Source of the DNA: Deltaproteobacteria bacterium
GTDB lineage: Bacteria > Desulfobacterota > Desulfuromonadia > Desulfuromonadales > BM103
DNA length: 64,000 nucleotides
NCBI GenBank assembly: GCA_024636155.1
Contig: JAGXHM010000135.1
Span: 1 to 64,000, forward strand
Reading direction: 5' to 3'
Every line of letters begins with the position of its first letter. The first letter of the stretch is position 1. The translations under genes and the position numbers were made by a program. The notes under the pieces were generated by a model, which worked only from the letters and a program-made list of their open reading frames with translations, was not told where the DNA came from and ran no database searches. Shown piece after piece: positions 1 to 9,642 of the stretch.

Positions 1-675
1 AATCTCGACAGCGACCATTACCTTTATGGAGGGAAAGTCTTCCCCCTGTTTCGTTGTCAGCCAAGCTGTTTCAATTTCATGACCCTGATCTGTATCGATT
101 ATGCGTACCGCGATCTTTACCAATCAAATATCAATGTCATCATCGAGAAGGCCAATCAACTCTTTTTTGAAACTCGCCAGAAGCTCGACCTGTTGGCCGT
201 CATTGAATGCAACCCCAAGCCAGAGCACTCCGCTTTTGGCGACGTCGCTAACGGCTTTTATGGTGAATATCTATCTCGCTCACCCGGTGTCAGCGATACT
301 GTGACACTCTTTTGCAATTGCTCGGAAGAAACTCTCTGTGACGACATTCCACCAGGAGCAAAGTTCGGCCACTCATCGGTTCTTATTCACAAAAAGCACA
401 AACTCAGATCAATCGACATGACAGAATATTCGACCGATGATTTTGATGGCCGTCCTGTCTGCCGTTTACGCTTCGGCACTGCAACCCGTCTCTATTACTA
501 CAGTCTGCCTTTTTTCCATGAGATCGACCCAAGGGCGACACGCACTCCAATCAAGGTGCACACGGTTTTCCGCCCTGAACATGGACACTGGGTTCGCATC
601 AGTAACGACGAACTCACCAATGTCAGCAGCTCCCCGAAAAAACAGCCTTCGAATGTAATCGGCATGAAAAAATGA
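1..675 (+). CDS. C-terminal part of a nitrilase-like (carbon-nitrogen hydrolase fold) protein, 5' end outside window
   Basis: Frame is open from base 1 through the listed ATG at 79 (NLDSDHYLYGGKVFPLFRCQPSCFNFMTLICIDYAYRDL...). The segment LICIDY...KLDLLAVIECNP...VTLFCNCSEE...FGHSSVL resembles the Cys-nucleophile half of nitrilase-fold domains, including those fused to defence reverse transcriptases. Confidence 0.5.
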   Translation, partial: NLDSDHYLYGGKVFPLFRCQPSCFNFMTLICIDYAYRDLYQSNINVIIEKANQLFFETRQKLDLLAVIECNPKPEHSAFGDVANGFYGEYLSRSPGVSDTVTLFCNCSEETLCDDIPPGAKFGHSSVLIHKKHKLRSIDMTEYSTDDFDGRPVCRLRFGTATRLYYYSLPFFHEIDPRATRTPIKVHTVFRPEHGHWVRISNDELTNVSSSPKKQPSNVIGMKK

Positions 676-840
676 CCAGATCACGGCTTCAAAACGTTTC
701 TCATGCACAAAACGCAGCATATAAACAATTCAATCCCATGATCCCGAAAGCCCCAGCCGTGAAGCTGAATGCTGTAACACCGAGTGCATTGGCAGAAGCT
801 GCGTGTCAGTAAGAGCGAAAGACGTTTCTTTCAACATCAA

Positions 841-1200
841 TACCGTTTCCCTGGTCGCAAGGGGAACCCTCTTAACCTTCACGGGATCAATACTTTGAGT
901 CTGGAGGGGGTTGACCTACTAGAATTTTCTGAAGTCCGATGAAGCTCGCTTGATCTTTGTGGAAGATGGTTGGGAGTAAACCCACCTCGATTCGCTTTCG
1001 TCACTGCAAAGACTTCGGGAGCAGGGGGTCGCTCGCGCAGTAGTGAGGAGACCGCGAGAAAAAGTAGTTTTAGCTAGTACTCATCCGGAAACTACGGATG
1101 GATAAAGTTTGGGTTTCTGATTTGGAAACCAGCAATTTTTCGCAAGATCAGGGAAATCAAGTGTTTGAGCGGAGGCGTAGTACTTTACGCCGCACAATCA
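841..1200. ncRNA. Hairpin-rich non-coding region, candidate structured RNA
   Basis: No convincing ORF. Serial inverted repeats: 845-851/861-867 (7 bp, one G-U), 968-974/981-986 (6 bp with 1-nt bulge), 1032-1037/1053-1058, 1082-1087/1095-1100, 1112-1117/1125-1130, 1174-1179/1186-1191 (6 bp each, perfect). Confidence 0.35.
1013..1032 (+). other. tRNA-Pro(CGG)-like core fragment (anticodon loop, 3' anticodon stem and variable loop)
   Basis: CTTCGGGAGCAGGGGGTCGC has the layout of tRNA-Pro anticodon loop TTCGGGA + GCAGG + GGGTC; flanks are not tRNA-like. Confidence 0.3.
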
Positions 1201-1252
1201 AATGCGCAGTTTGACGCTGAGATTGCGGAAAAGGGCGGTTTCCGGACAGAAA

Positions 1253-1507
1253 CTAGCTAGAAGCCCCAGGCGGAGGACCGATCAAAGAATCAATGCCGTC
1301 ATCCTCGATAGTTTCCAGGACCTCATCCAAGGCTGCCTGGTCAGAATCAAAAGGTTCATCCCAGACCGTGGAATTATCATTTTCGTCCACCACTTCCAGA
1401 ATCCACCCACCCTCCTCATCTTCGTAAATCATGATCTCGACACTTTTGTCATCTCGTTCAACGGTCTGACATAGGGGGGAGTACTTCACTTCATATTCTT
1501 CACTCAT
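1253..1507 (-). CDS. Small acidic hypothetical protein (84 aa)
   Basis: MSEEYEVKYSPLCQTVERDDKSVEIMIYEDEEGGWILEVVDENDNSTVWDEPF...; internal start chosen because GAGAGGA lies just upstream of this ATG; coherent acidic composition. Confidence 0.65.
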   Translation of the reverse strand: MSEEYEVKYSPLCQTVERDDKSVEIMIYEDEEGGWILEVVDENDNSTVWDEPFDSDQAALDEVLETIEDDGIDSLIGPPPGASS

Positions 1508-1800
1508 ATCTGATTTCCTCTCGATTCGGCTGTCATTGACTTGCTGATGGTAACTCAGAAACGTCACAAGTAAAAGCCTCTATCACAACAAGACTCATCC
1601 CAATTCCGGGGTGGGGTTTTGTCTCCAGGGCTCCTCTCTTGGCAAACAAGTGGACTCACTCGGCATCGTCCCTCCCTTTTCAAAAGCTTGTGGATGAGAA
1701 ACTGGTCTTCAAGAAGGGGCGGCTCAAGGATTGGGCGCAGGTGCTCTCTGGTCAGCAAGCGTTCTCTTGTTGACCAAGTCATGATACCTTTGTTGCCGCT

Positions 1801-2430
1801 ATGTTGACTACACTCATACAGGGGTTCACTTTAGGAGCCAGCCTCATCATTGCCATTGGCAGTCAGAACGCTTTTGTCCTGCGTCAAGGGTTAAAGAAGG
1901 AGTATGTCTTTACAATCTGCACAATCTGCTTTTTGTGCGATGCGTTGCTTATTCTTATTGGCGTTGGCGGCTTTGGCAAACTAGTCGCATCATCCCACGA
2001 TTTTATGCTGATAGCACGCTGGGGCGGTACATTGTTTTTGTTCTTTTATGGGCTCCGGTCTTTTCATTCAGCCTTCAAAAATGAAGTTTTATCAGTTGAT
2101 GATTCAAAGAGCCTTGCCTCTGGATTTACGTGGGCCATTACGACAACACTTGCATTAACCCTTCTCAATCCCCATGTTTATCTCGATACCGTCATCCTTC
2201 TCGGAAGCATAGCCGGCCAGTATCCTGAAACAGAACGGCTCACGTTTGCTATAGGTGCGGTTTTTGCCTCAATGGTCTGGTTTTACGGCATTGGTTACGG
2301 TGCTCGCATTCTAACTCCCCTCTTCCAGAAGCAAGTCTCCTGGAAGATTCTCGATGTGTTGATTGGTATCATCATGTGGAGCATCGCAGGGAACCTGATC
2401 TGGCCTATCCTTCAAGCCCAAAGGTTATAA
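1801..2430 (+). CDS. LysE/ArgO family amino-acid exporter
   Basis: N-terminus QGFTLGASLIIAIGSQNAFVLRQGLKKEYVF is the LysE/ArgO signature; multiple TM segments. Confidence 0.9.
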   Translation: MLTTLIQGFTLGASLIIAIGSQNAFVLRQGLKKEYVFTICTICFLCDALLILIGVGGFGKLVASSHDFMLIARWGGTLFLFFYGLRSFHSAFKNEVLSVDDSKSLASGFTWAITTTLALTLLNPHVYLDTVILLGSIAGQYPETERLTFAIGAVFASMVWFYGIGYGARILTPLFQKQVSWKILDVLIGIIMWSIAGNLIWPILQAQRL

Positions 2431-2513
2431 TTTGAGCTTTTTGACCTCCAAACGACATTGAGGTAAGATGGCGATATCCTGATCAATAAAACGATCAGAC
2501 AGGCGGTGAAAAA

Positions 2514-2615
2514 TTGAAAATTATCATGACAGGTGGAGATGGAACCATCGGCAAAAAGGTTTGTGATTGTCTTGTTCTGCCTCATGAACCTGGAGTGGAA
2601 ATTATTAATAATTGA
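2514..2615 (+). pseudogene. Remnant of an NmrA/NAD-dependent epimerase-like gene start
   Basis: TTG at 2514 opens MKIIMTGGDGTIGKKVCDCLVLPHEPGVEIINN then TGA; Rossmann TGGxGxIGxxV start that stops after 33 codons. Confidence 0.4.
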
Positions 2616-2714
2616 GATTGTGTGATATATTTCTTCTTTCATGAGAGAATCATTGGGGCTAATTTAGCTATCTCGTTAACCACTTTCGACCAAAGTATTT
2701 AAATAAGGATTTTT

Positions 2715-5700
2715 ATGCCAATCCGAGTTGCCTGCAATCACAATACTTACTATAAATTTGATCGACCAATTTCACTTTTCCCTCATGTAATCCGTTTACG
2801 ACCAGCGCCTCATAGCCGCACTCCGATTCATGCCTATTCTCTCAAAGTTAAACCGGAAAATCATTTTATCAACTGGCAACAGGATGCTTTCGGCAACTAT
2901 CTGGCCCGATTGGTTTTCCCCGAAAAAACTCGCGAGCTGAGCATCGAAGTTGAAGTGATCGCCGACATGGCGACCTATAATCCCTTCGATTTTTTCATCG
3001 AGGAATATGCGGAAGTTTATCCGTTTACTTACGGCAAATTGGAGAGTATGGAGCTCGCTCCATATTTCAAGCAAGTCGTCCCCGGTCCGCTGCTGAAAAA
3101 GTGGCTGGAAGGTTTCGACTGTAGCGAAAAAAGAACTATCGATTTTCTGATTGATGTCAATCAGCAGATCCAGAGAACCATCAATTATTCCGTCCGCATG
3201 GAGCCCGGCGTGCAGAGCTGCGAAAAAACCTTGCAACTGGCCCTTGGATCCTGTCGTGATTCAGCATGGCTACTGGTGCAGGTTCTTCGGCTACTGGGAC
3301 TTGCTGCTCGATTTGTCAGTGGCTACTTGATTCAGCTCACTTCTGATGAAAAATCGTTGGACGGGCCCTCTGGTCCGGAAGCGGATTTTACCGATCTGCA
3401 CGCATGGGCCGAAGTCTACATTCCGGGAGCTGGCTGGATCGGCCTTGATCCGACTTCCGGTCTTCTGGCCAGTGAAGGACACATCCCGTTGGCCTGCACC
3501 CCGCATCCCTTAAGCGCAGCTCCGGTGGCCGGGGCGACTGAAGCTTGTGAGGTCGAGTTCGAGCACAGCAATACAGTGACCCGGATCCATGAAGATCCGC
3601 GTGTCACCAAGCCATATAGCGATGAGCAGTGGCAGATGGCCAACGCTTTGGGTCAACAGACTGATGAAGAGTTGGTGGCCGCTGATGTCCGCTTAACGAT
3701 GGGTGGAGAACCGACCTTTGTCTCGATCGATGATATGGAAGGTGCCGAGTGGAATACCGACGCCGACGGCCCACACAAAAGAGAGCTGGCCAACAACCTG
3801 CTGCTTCGTTTACGCGAGGCCTTTGGCCCCGGTGGCCTGCTCCACTACGGCCAGGGGAAATGGTACCCGGGTGAACTTATGCCACGTTGGGCCTACAGCT
3901 GCTTCTGGCGCAAAGACGGTACCCCGATCTGGCGTGACATTGAGCTGCTGGCAGACATCCATCAGGATTATCAGTTCACCCACACCGATGCGCTGAATTT
4001 TTCTGAGCGACTAACGCAACAACTGGCCATCAGAAAAGATTATCTGGTCCCTGGCTATGAAGATGTTCTTTACTGGCTGTGGCAAGAAGGAACCGTTCCG
4101 GACAACCTTGATCCACTCAAAGCCGACCTCAAAGATCCTGCAGCTCGCCGCGCGCTGGCACAGGCGTTGGGTAAAGGGCTGGGAACTCCCATCGGCTATG
4201 CCTTGCCGTTAAAATGGAACGAGGACAACAACTCCTGGCAAAGCAGCCCCTGGAATTTCAGACGTGAGCAGATGTTTCTGATCCCAGGTGATTCTGCCAT
4301 GGGGATGCGCCTTCCCCTCGACTCGCTCCCCTGGGTTGCCCCGGAGAAACGCGAGCCCTTTTATGAGCGGGACCAGTTTGAGGAACTCCCGGAGCTTGAG
4401 GTCTACCACGACAAAACCGGCGAAAGCACTGTCGCCGAGGAGGAGACACCGGCCGAGGTTGAGGTGTCACACACCGCGCTCTGTGTTGAATCTCGGGATG
4501 GCCGTTTACACATCTTCATGCCACCGTTGAGCACACTGGAGCAGTATCTCCACTTAATTGCCGCGGTTGAAACAACTGCCGCAGAGCTCAAGATGCCGGT
4601 GGTGATTGAAGGCTACGAGCCAGCACGCGATTACCGACTGGAACGACTGGCGGTCACACCCGACCCCGGTGTCATCGAAGTCAATATTCATCCTGCCAAA
4701 AACTGGCCGGAGCTGGTTGAGAATACCACCAGGCTCTACGAAGAAGCCCGACAGTGCCGTCTCGGCACGGAAAAGTTTATGCAGGACGGCCGTCACACCG
4801 GCACCGGTGGTGGCAACCACATTACGCTGGGCGGAGCAACACCGGCCGACAGTCCGATGCTGCGTCGGCCCGACTTGCTGCGCAGTCTGATTACCTATTG
4901 GCAGCACCACCCCGGACTCTCCTACCTCTTTTCCGGAATGTTTGTCGGACCAACCAGTCAGGCACCACGGATCGATGAAGCCCGTAACGACTCTCTTTAC
5001 GAACTTGAAATCGCCTTCCAACAGATGCCGGAAGGTGAAGTTGCCGAGCCCTGGCTGGTCGATCGTCTACTGCGGAACCTGTTGATCGATGTCACCGGCA
5101 ATACGCATCGAGCCGAGTTTTGTATCGATAAGCTCTATTCACCAGATAGTGCCACCGGCCGCCTTGGGATACTTGAGCTGCGCGCCTTCGAAATGCCGCC
5201 ACATGCTCGAATGAGCCTGGTGCAGAACCTGTTGCTGCGCACCTTGCTCGCCTGGTTCTGGAAAGAGCCCTACAAGCAGAACTTGATTCGCTGGGGAACC
5301 GAACTGCATGACCGTTTCATGCTGCCATACTATGCGCGTCAAGATCTTAAAGAGGTCGTTGCAGACTTGCAGAAAGCCGGATACCCATTCCAGCTCGACT
5401 GGCTCGACCCCTTCTTTGAGTTCCGCTTCCCCCGTTACGGAACGGTGCAAATTGACGATATTGAGCTGGAGTTACGTTTTGCCATCGAACCCTGGCATGT
5501 TTTGGGCGAGGAAGTTTCCAGCCAGGGGACCGCACGTTTTGTCGACTCCTCGGTGGAACGGGTGCAGGTTCATGCCACTGGCCTGACGGCAGGGCGTCAC
5601 GTCATTACCTGCAATGGCCGTCGATTGCCATTGCGCAAGACCGGCCGCAAGGACGAGTTCGTCGTCGGTGTCCGCTATCGGGCCTGGCAACCACCTTCGG

Positions 5701-6041
5701 CACTACACCCGACCATCAAACCGCATTCGCCGCTGGTCTTTGATGTCATTGACAGCTGGACGGGCCGCTCAATCGGCGGTTGCGCTTATCATGTTGCCCA
5801 TCCAGGGGGACGAAATTATGATGATTTTCCAGTCAATGCCATTACCGCTGAGTCGCGACGGGGAGCTTTGTTCACGGTCACCGAACACACTCCTGGGCCG
5901 ATTCAGCCACAGGCGGACTTTGTCAACCTCGGCGAATTTTTCCCTCAAGGGACGCCGCCGGGGCAGATGGCGCCTCCATTGGAAGAGCCGAGCGGCGAAT
6001 TTCCCTACACTCTCGACTTGCGTTGCGCACCGACAAAATAA
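2715..6041 (+). CDS. Transglutaminase-like protein with large C-terminal DUF2126-type region (1108 aa)
   Basis: Transglutaminase core GSCRDSAWLLVQVLRLLGLAARFVSGYL...DLHAWAEVYIPGAGWIGLDPTSG (Cys/His/Asp); C-terminal region with MGGEPTFVSIDDMEG and GTGGGNHITLGG typical of the DUF2126 fusion. Confidence 0.9.
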   Translation: MPIRVACNHNTYYKFDRPISLFPHVIRLRPAPHSRTPIHAYSLKVKPENHFINWQQDAFGNYLARLVFPEKTRELSIEVEVIADMATYNPFDFFIEEYAEVYPFTYGKLESMELAPYFKQVVPGPLLKKWLEGFDCSEKRTIDFLIDVNQQIQRTINYSVRMEPGVQSCEKTLQLALGSCRDSAWLLVQVLRLLGLAARFVSGYLIQLTSDEKSLDGPSGPEADFTDLHAWAEVYIPGAGWIGLDPTSGLLASEGHIPLACTPHPLSAAPVAGATEACEVEFEHSNTVTRIHEDPRVTKPYSDEQWQMANALGQQTDEELVAADVRLTMGGEPTFVSIDDMEGAEWNTDADGPHKRELANNLLLRLREAFGPGGLLHYGQGKWYPGELMPRWAYSCFWRKDGTPIWRDIELLADIHQDYQFTHTDALNFSERLTQQLAIRKDYLVPGYEDVLYWLWQEGTVPDNLDPLKADLKDPAARRALAQALGKGLGTPIGYALPLKWNEDNNSWQSSPWNFRREQMFLIPGDSAMGMRLPLDSLPWVAPEKREPFYERDQFEELPELEVYHDKTGESTVAEEETPAEVEVSHTALCVESRDGRLHIFMPPLSTLEQYLHLIAAVETTAAELKMPVVIEGYEPARDYRLERLAVTPDPGVIEVNIHPAKNWPELVENTTRLYEEARQCRLGTEKFMQDGRHTGTGGGNHITLGGATPADSPMLRRPDLLRSLITYWQHHPGLSYLFSGMFVGPTSQAPRIDEARNDSLYELEIAFQQMPEGEVAEPWLVDRLLRNLLIDVTGNTHRAEFCIDKLYSPDSATGRLGILELRAFEMPPHARMSLVQNLLLRTLLAWFWKEPYKQNLIRWGTELHDRFMLPYYARQDLKEVVADLQKAGYPFQLDWLDPFFEFRFPRYGTVQIDDIELELRFAIEPWHVLGEEVSSQGTARFVDSSVERVQVHATGLTAGRHVITCNGRRLPLRKTGRKDEFVVGVRYRAWQPPSALHPTIKPHSPLVFDVIDSWTGRSIGGCAYHVAHPGGRNYDDFPVNAITAESRRGALFTVTEHTPGPIQPQADFVNLGEFFPQGTPPGQMAPPLEEPSGEFPYTLDLRCAPTK

Positions 6042-6092
6042 CAGTTTCTGCCTGGTTCGAAGATCGCAAGCGGGCGGAGTGAGACCATAAAC

Positions 6093-8657
6093 GTGACGAT
6101 AGAAACAGACAGACGCAAAAAATACGGTTCCCAGTCTTATTCGACTGAGCTGGGCAAATATAATGAACTCGGCGCCGGTGGCGAGAGACATCTCCCGCAT
6201 GAGCAGATACTCTTGCAGACTCTCGAGAAAATCGGCAACAAAAAGTTGGCAAGTCGACGCAAAGAGGCTCAGCGACTTTTACGCGAGAATGGCGCGACCC
6301 ATAATCTTTTTGGCCCCGCAGACAAACCACGCGCCTGGCAATTTGACCCGATCCCACTGGTTATTGGCAGCGACGAATGGGCGCAGGTTGAGTTGGGGTT
6401 AGTGCAGCGAGCAGAATTACTCAATCTGATCCTTGCCGACATCTACGGGCCACAGAAACTGGTTGAAAATGGCCTGCTACCGCCGGAGCTGGTTTTTACA
6501 CACAAGGGGTTCCTCTGGCCTTGCATTGGGATTCTCCCCCCTGGTGGGCGCCATCTGAACCTTTATTCTGCCAATATTGCAAGAGCTAGGGATGGCCGCT
6601 TCTGGGTTCTTGATGACCACCCCACCCCTCCGTTTGGCTCCGGATACGCGTTAGAAAATCGTGTCGTCATGACGCGCAGCTTTCCCCGGCTATATCAAGG
6701 TTTTCAGGTTCACCGCCTGGCCATGTTCTTTCGCGTCTTACGGAACCGATTGGCGCTTTTAGCGCCTCACAAAACTGAACCACGCATCGTGGTCCTTACC
6801 CCCGGCCCGGAACATGCATTTTATTTTGAACACGCATATCTCGCATCGTACCTTGGTTACACCCTGGTTCAAGGTGGGGACCTGGTTGTTCGTGACGGCT
6901 GTGTCTGGCTCAAATCAGTTGGCGGACTGCGCCAGGTTGATGTCATTCTAAACCGACTCGAAGATACGCTTTGCGATCCTCTCGAGCTTCGCGGAGAATC
7001 ACTGCTTGGCGTTCCCGGATTGCTGGAAGCGATCCGGCGTGGCAACGTCACAACGGCTAATGCTATCGGCAGCAGCGTGTTGCAGAACCCGGCATTGATG
7101 GCTTTTTTGCCGGGAATTTCACAGTATTTATTAGGCGAAGAATTGCGTCTGCCATCCGTTGCCACCTGGTGGTGTGGACAACCGCGTGAGCGCGAATTCG
7201 TACTGCAGAATCTGCATAAACTGGTTATAAAACCTATCCATCCACTCCCGGATTTCCCTGAATTGATGCCGGGACAACGAAGCGAATCCGAACTCAGTGT
7301 CTGTCGAGAGAGGATTCTCGCCAATCCGCACCTGTATGTTGGTCAGGAACCTGCCAACCTGGCAACGGTTCCTACTTTTGTGACCGATACGATAGAACAT
7401 CGACCGTTCATTTTAAGCACCTTCCTGACAGCAAAGGATCAGTCTTATGTTGCCATGTCCGGGGGCTTGACCAGAATTAACGAAAACGAAGGCAGTCTAC
7501 TCACGTCGAAGGAAGGCGGGTACAGCAAAGACACCTGGGTTCTGACCACGGAGTTGGATAAGCAGGTCAATCTCTGGCGACAAGCCCCTCCGGATCGGCT
7601 CATTGAGCCCTTGTTGGGTTCGCTGCCGAGCCGGGCTGCCGAAAACCTGTTCTGGGCTGGTCGTTATGCCGAACGCGCCGAAGCAACCGCCCGCCTGCTT
7701 CGGTCGATCCTCGCCAAGCTCATTGAATTCAATGACTTTCGTGACCCTGATGATCGCCGGAGCCTGGAACATTTATTACAGGCATTAACTCGTGTCACAT
7801 CGACCTACCCTGGATTCATCGGCGAAGGTGCCGCAGAAAAGCTGGCTGACCCTCGCGCTGAGCTCATGTCTTTGACCAGCGATATCGATAGACCGGGAAG
7901 TCTGCGCTCACTGTTACGGAGTTTTGGCTATGCTGCATATATCGTCAGAGATACTCTCCCGGTAGACGCATGGCGAGTTGTCGACAATATGCAGCAGAGC
8001 TGGAACCCGAAAATATCGCTCTCCCTGATTGGTAGCGGCCGCTTACAAGACAGCATCAATCAGTTGCTTCTGCAACTATCAGCTTTCAGTGGTCTGAATA
8101 ATGACAACATGGCGCGGGAAACCGATTGGTTGCTGCTGAAAATCGGGCGTAGCCTCGAACGCGCCCTGAATTTGATAGCCTTGTTACGGGCAACGCTGGT
8201 TCCCTATTACAAGCCATCGATGGAAGCGCAGATGTTTGCAACCGTTCTATCAACCAGCAATAGCCTCATTACCTATAGACGACGTTACCGTTCATTCATG
8301 CAACTTCCGTCAATTCTGGAATTGTTATTAACGGACAAAAACTATCCCAGAGCACTTGCTTATCAGCTGCACCAACTGCAAAGAATGATAGCGGAACTGC
8401 CACAGGATCAACCAACAGCGCAGACCAGTGAAGATGGAAGATTGATCAGTGAGGCTTTTGCAGAGCTCAGCAGTGCCAACCTTAAGCAACTGACTCAGTT
8501 GTCAAGAAGTGATAACAGTCATCTGTTGTTAGAGGAGCTCCTGACAGTACAAAAAGAGCGGCTTGAAAAACTTTCTGAGGCTTTGACGCAACTTTATTTC
8601 AGCCCAACCCAGGTACCGCAGCGCCTGGGTGCCATTGCGAACTGGAAAAAGTCATGA
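6093..8657 (+). CDS. Circularly permuted ATP-grasp protein fused to alpha-E domain (854 aa)
   Basis: N-terminal half parallels the 9643-11127 product (CIGILPPGGRHLNLYSANIARARDGRFWVLDDHPTPPFGSGYALENR); C-terminal half LPSRAAENLFWAGRYAERAEATARLLR is an alpha-E-type start. GTG start. Confidence 0.88.
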   Translation: MTIETDRRKKYGSQSYSTELGKYNELGAGGERHLPHEQILLQTLEKIGNKKLASRRKEAQRLLRENGATHNLFGPADKPRAWQFDPIPLVIGSDEWAQVELGLVQRAELLNLILADIYGPQKLVENGLLPPELVFTHKGFLWPCIGILPPGGRHLNLYSANIARARDGRFWVLDDHPTPPFGSGYALENRVVMTRSFPRLYQGFQVHRLAMFFRVLRNRLALLAPHKTEPRIVVLTPGPEHAFYFEHAYLASYLGYTLVQGGDLVVRDGCVWLKSVGGLRQVDVILNRLEDTLCDPLELRGESLLGVPGLLEAIRRGNVTTANAIGSSVLQNPALMAFLPGISQYLLGEELRLPSVATWWCGQPREREFVLQNLHKLVIKPIHPLPDFPELMPGQRSESELSVCRERILANPHLYVGQEPANLATVPTFVTDTIEHRPFILSTFLTAKDQSYVAMSGGLTRINENEGSLLTSKEGGYSKDTWVLTTELDKQVNLWRQAPPDRLIEPLLGSLPSRAAENLFWAGRYAERAEATARLLRSILAKLIEFNDFRDPDDRRSLEHLLQALTRVTSTYPGFIGEGAAEKLADPRAELMSLTSDIDRPGSLRSLLRSFGYAAYIVRDTLPVDAWRVVDNMQQSWNPKISLSLIGSGRLQDSINQLLLQLSAFSGLNNDNMARETDWLLLKIGRSLERALNLIALLRATLVPYYKPSMEAQMFATVLSTSNSLITYRRRYRSFMQLPSILELLLTDKNYPRALAYQLHQLQRMIAELPQDQPTAQTSEDGRLISEAFAELSSANLKQLTQLSRSDNSHLLLEELLTVQKERLEKLSEALTQLYFSPTQVPQRLGAIANWKKS

Positions 8658-9577
8658 AATACCGCGTGACCCACACGACCCAATACAACTACAGCGCACC
8701 GGTTGCCCTGTGTCGTAATGAAGCCTGCTTATTGCCGCGTGACACTTTAAGACAGAGATGCCTGACGAGTGAGCTGCGGATTGAGCCTTACCCCTCCGAC
8801 CTGCGCGAGCGACTGGACGCCTTTGGCAATCGTGTCAGCCACTTTGCCATTCAGCGTCCCCACGATGGGTTGCACGTGACGGCCATCAGTGAAGTCTCGG
8901 TCTCTGCAGATCCCAACCTTTTAGCAGCAGCGAATCAATTTTCCTGGGAATCAGTACAAAACCACCTGACCAGCGATAGAAGCCCGCTGACTCTTGAGGC
9001 TTTGCCTTTTCTCTATGATTCGCCAATGGCGCAAAGGTCTCAGCAACTCGAGGCGTATGCCAGGACATCCTTCCCCGTCGGTCGCCCACTGGGAGACGCT
9101 GCAACGGACCTGATGCAGCGGATTTATCGTGACTTTACCTACGACCAGAAGAGCACAACCATCGACACACCACTTTCTGAAATCATGGTCGCCCGCAGCG
9201 GGGTCTGTCAGGATTTTGCCCATATTGGCGTCGCTTGTCTGCGCTCAATCGGCCTTGCGGCTCGTTACATCAGCGGTTACATTGAAACCCTGCCGCCACC
9301 GGGACAGGAACGACTGATTGGCGCTGATGCCTCGCACGCCTGGTTTTCAGTTTACGCTGCGGATGCCGGGTGGATCGACTTTGACCCGACGAATAATCAG
9401 ATCCCCGGTGAACAGCACATTACCGTCGCCTGGGGACGCGATTTTTCCGATGTTTCTCCCTTGAGAGGATTTGCTTTAGGGGGAGGAAAACATAAAGTGG
9501 TTGTTTCAGTGGACGTTGCCAGAGTCCCTGATAACATCCTTTATTACCAGTCACAAGTCCAGTCACAAAGCAGCTGA
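8654..9577 (+). CDS. Transglutaminase family protein
   Basis: GVCQDFAHIGVACLRSIGLAARYISGYIET...ASHAWFSVYAADAGWIDFDPTNNQ; overlaps the previous stop (translational coupling). Confidence 0.93.
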   Translation: MKYRVTHTTQYNYSAPVALCRNEACLLPRDTLRQRCLTSELRIEPYPSDLRERLDAFGNRVSHFAIQRPHDGLHVTAISEVSVSADPNLLAAANQFSWESVQNHLTSDRSPLTLEALPFLYDSPMAQRSQQLEAYARTSFPVGRPLGDAATDLMQRIYRDFTYDQKSTTIDTPLSEIMVARSGVCQDFAHIGVACLRSIGLAARYISGYIETLPPPGQERLIGADASHAWFSVYAADAGWIDFDPTNNQIPGEQHITVAWGRDFSDVSPLRGFALGGGKHKVVVSVDVARVPDNILYYQSQVQSQSS

Positions 9578-9642
9578 CTAAGCATCGATTTTGTTCCTGA
9601 CCTCAAGTAAGATTGGCAGTCGTTTTCGGCAAGGAGTATCAG

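Noticed and set aside
841-1250. Group II intron, HEARO/omega-RNA or attC array as explanation for the hairpin-rich region
   Set aside because: No domain V-like GAGCCG...hairpin, no intron-encoded ORF, no IscB-like gene, no attC core pairs recognised; left as unclassified.
1564-1782. Short ORFs on both strands before the LysE gene
   Set aside because: Overlapping opposite-strand ORFs without RBS or family resemblance.
4554-5021. 155-aa minus-strand ORF, plus other 60-150-aa ORFs opposite 2715-12938
   Set aside because: Shadow ORFs in GC-rich coding DNA; the plus-strand proteins carry the conserved motifs.
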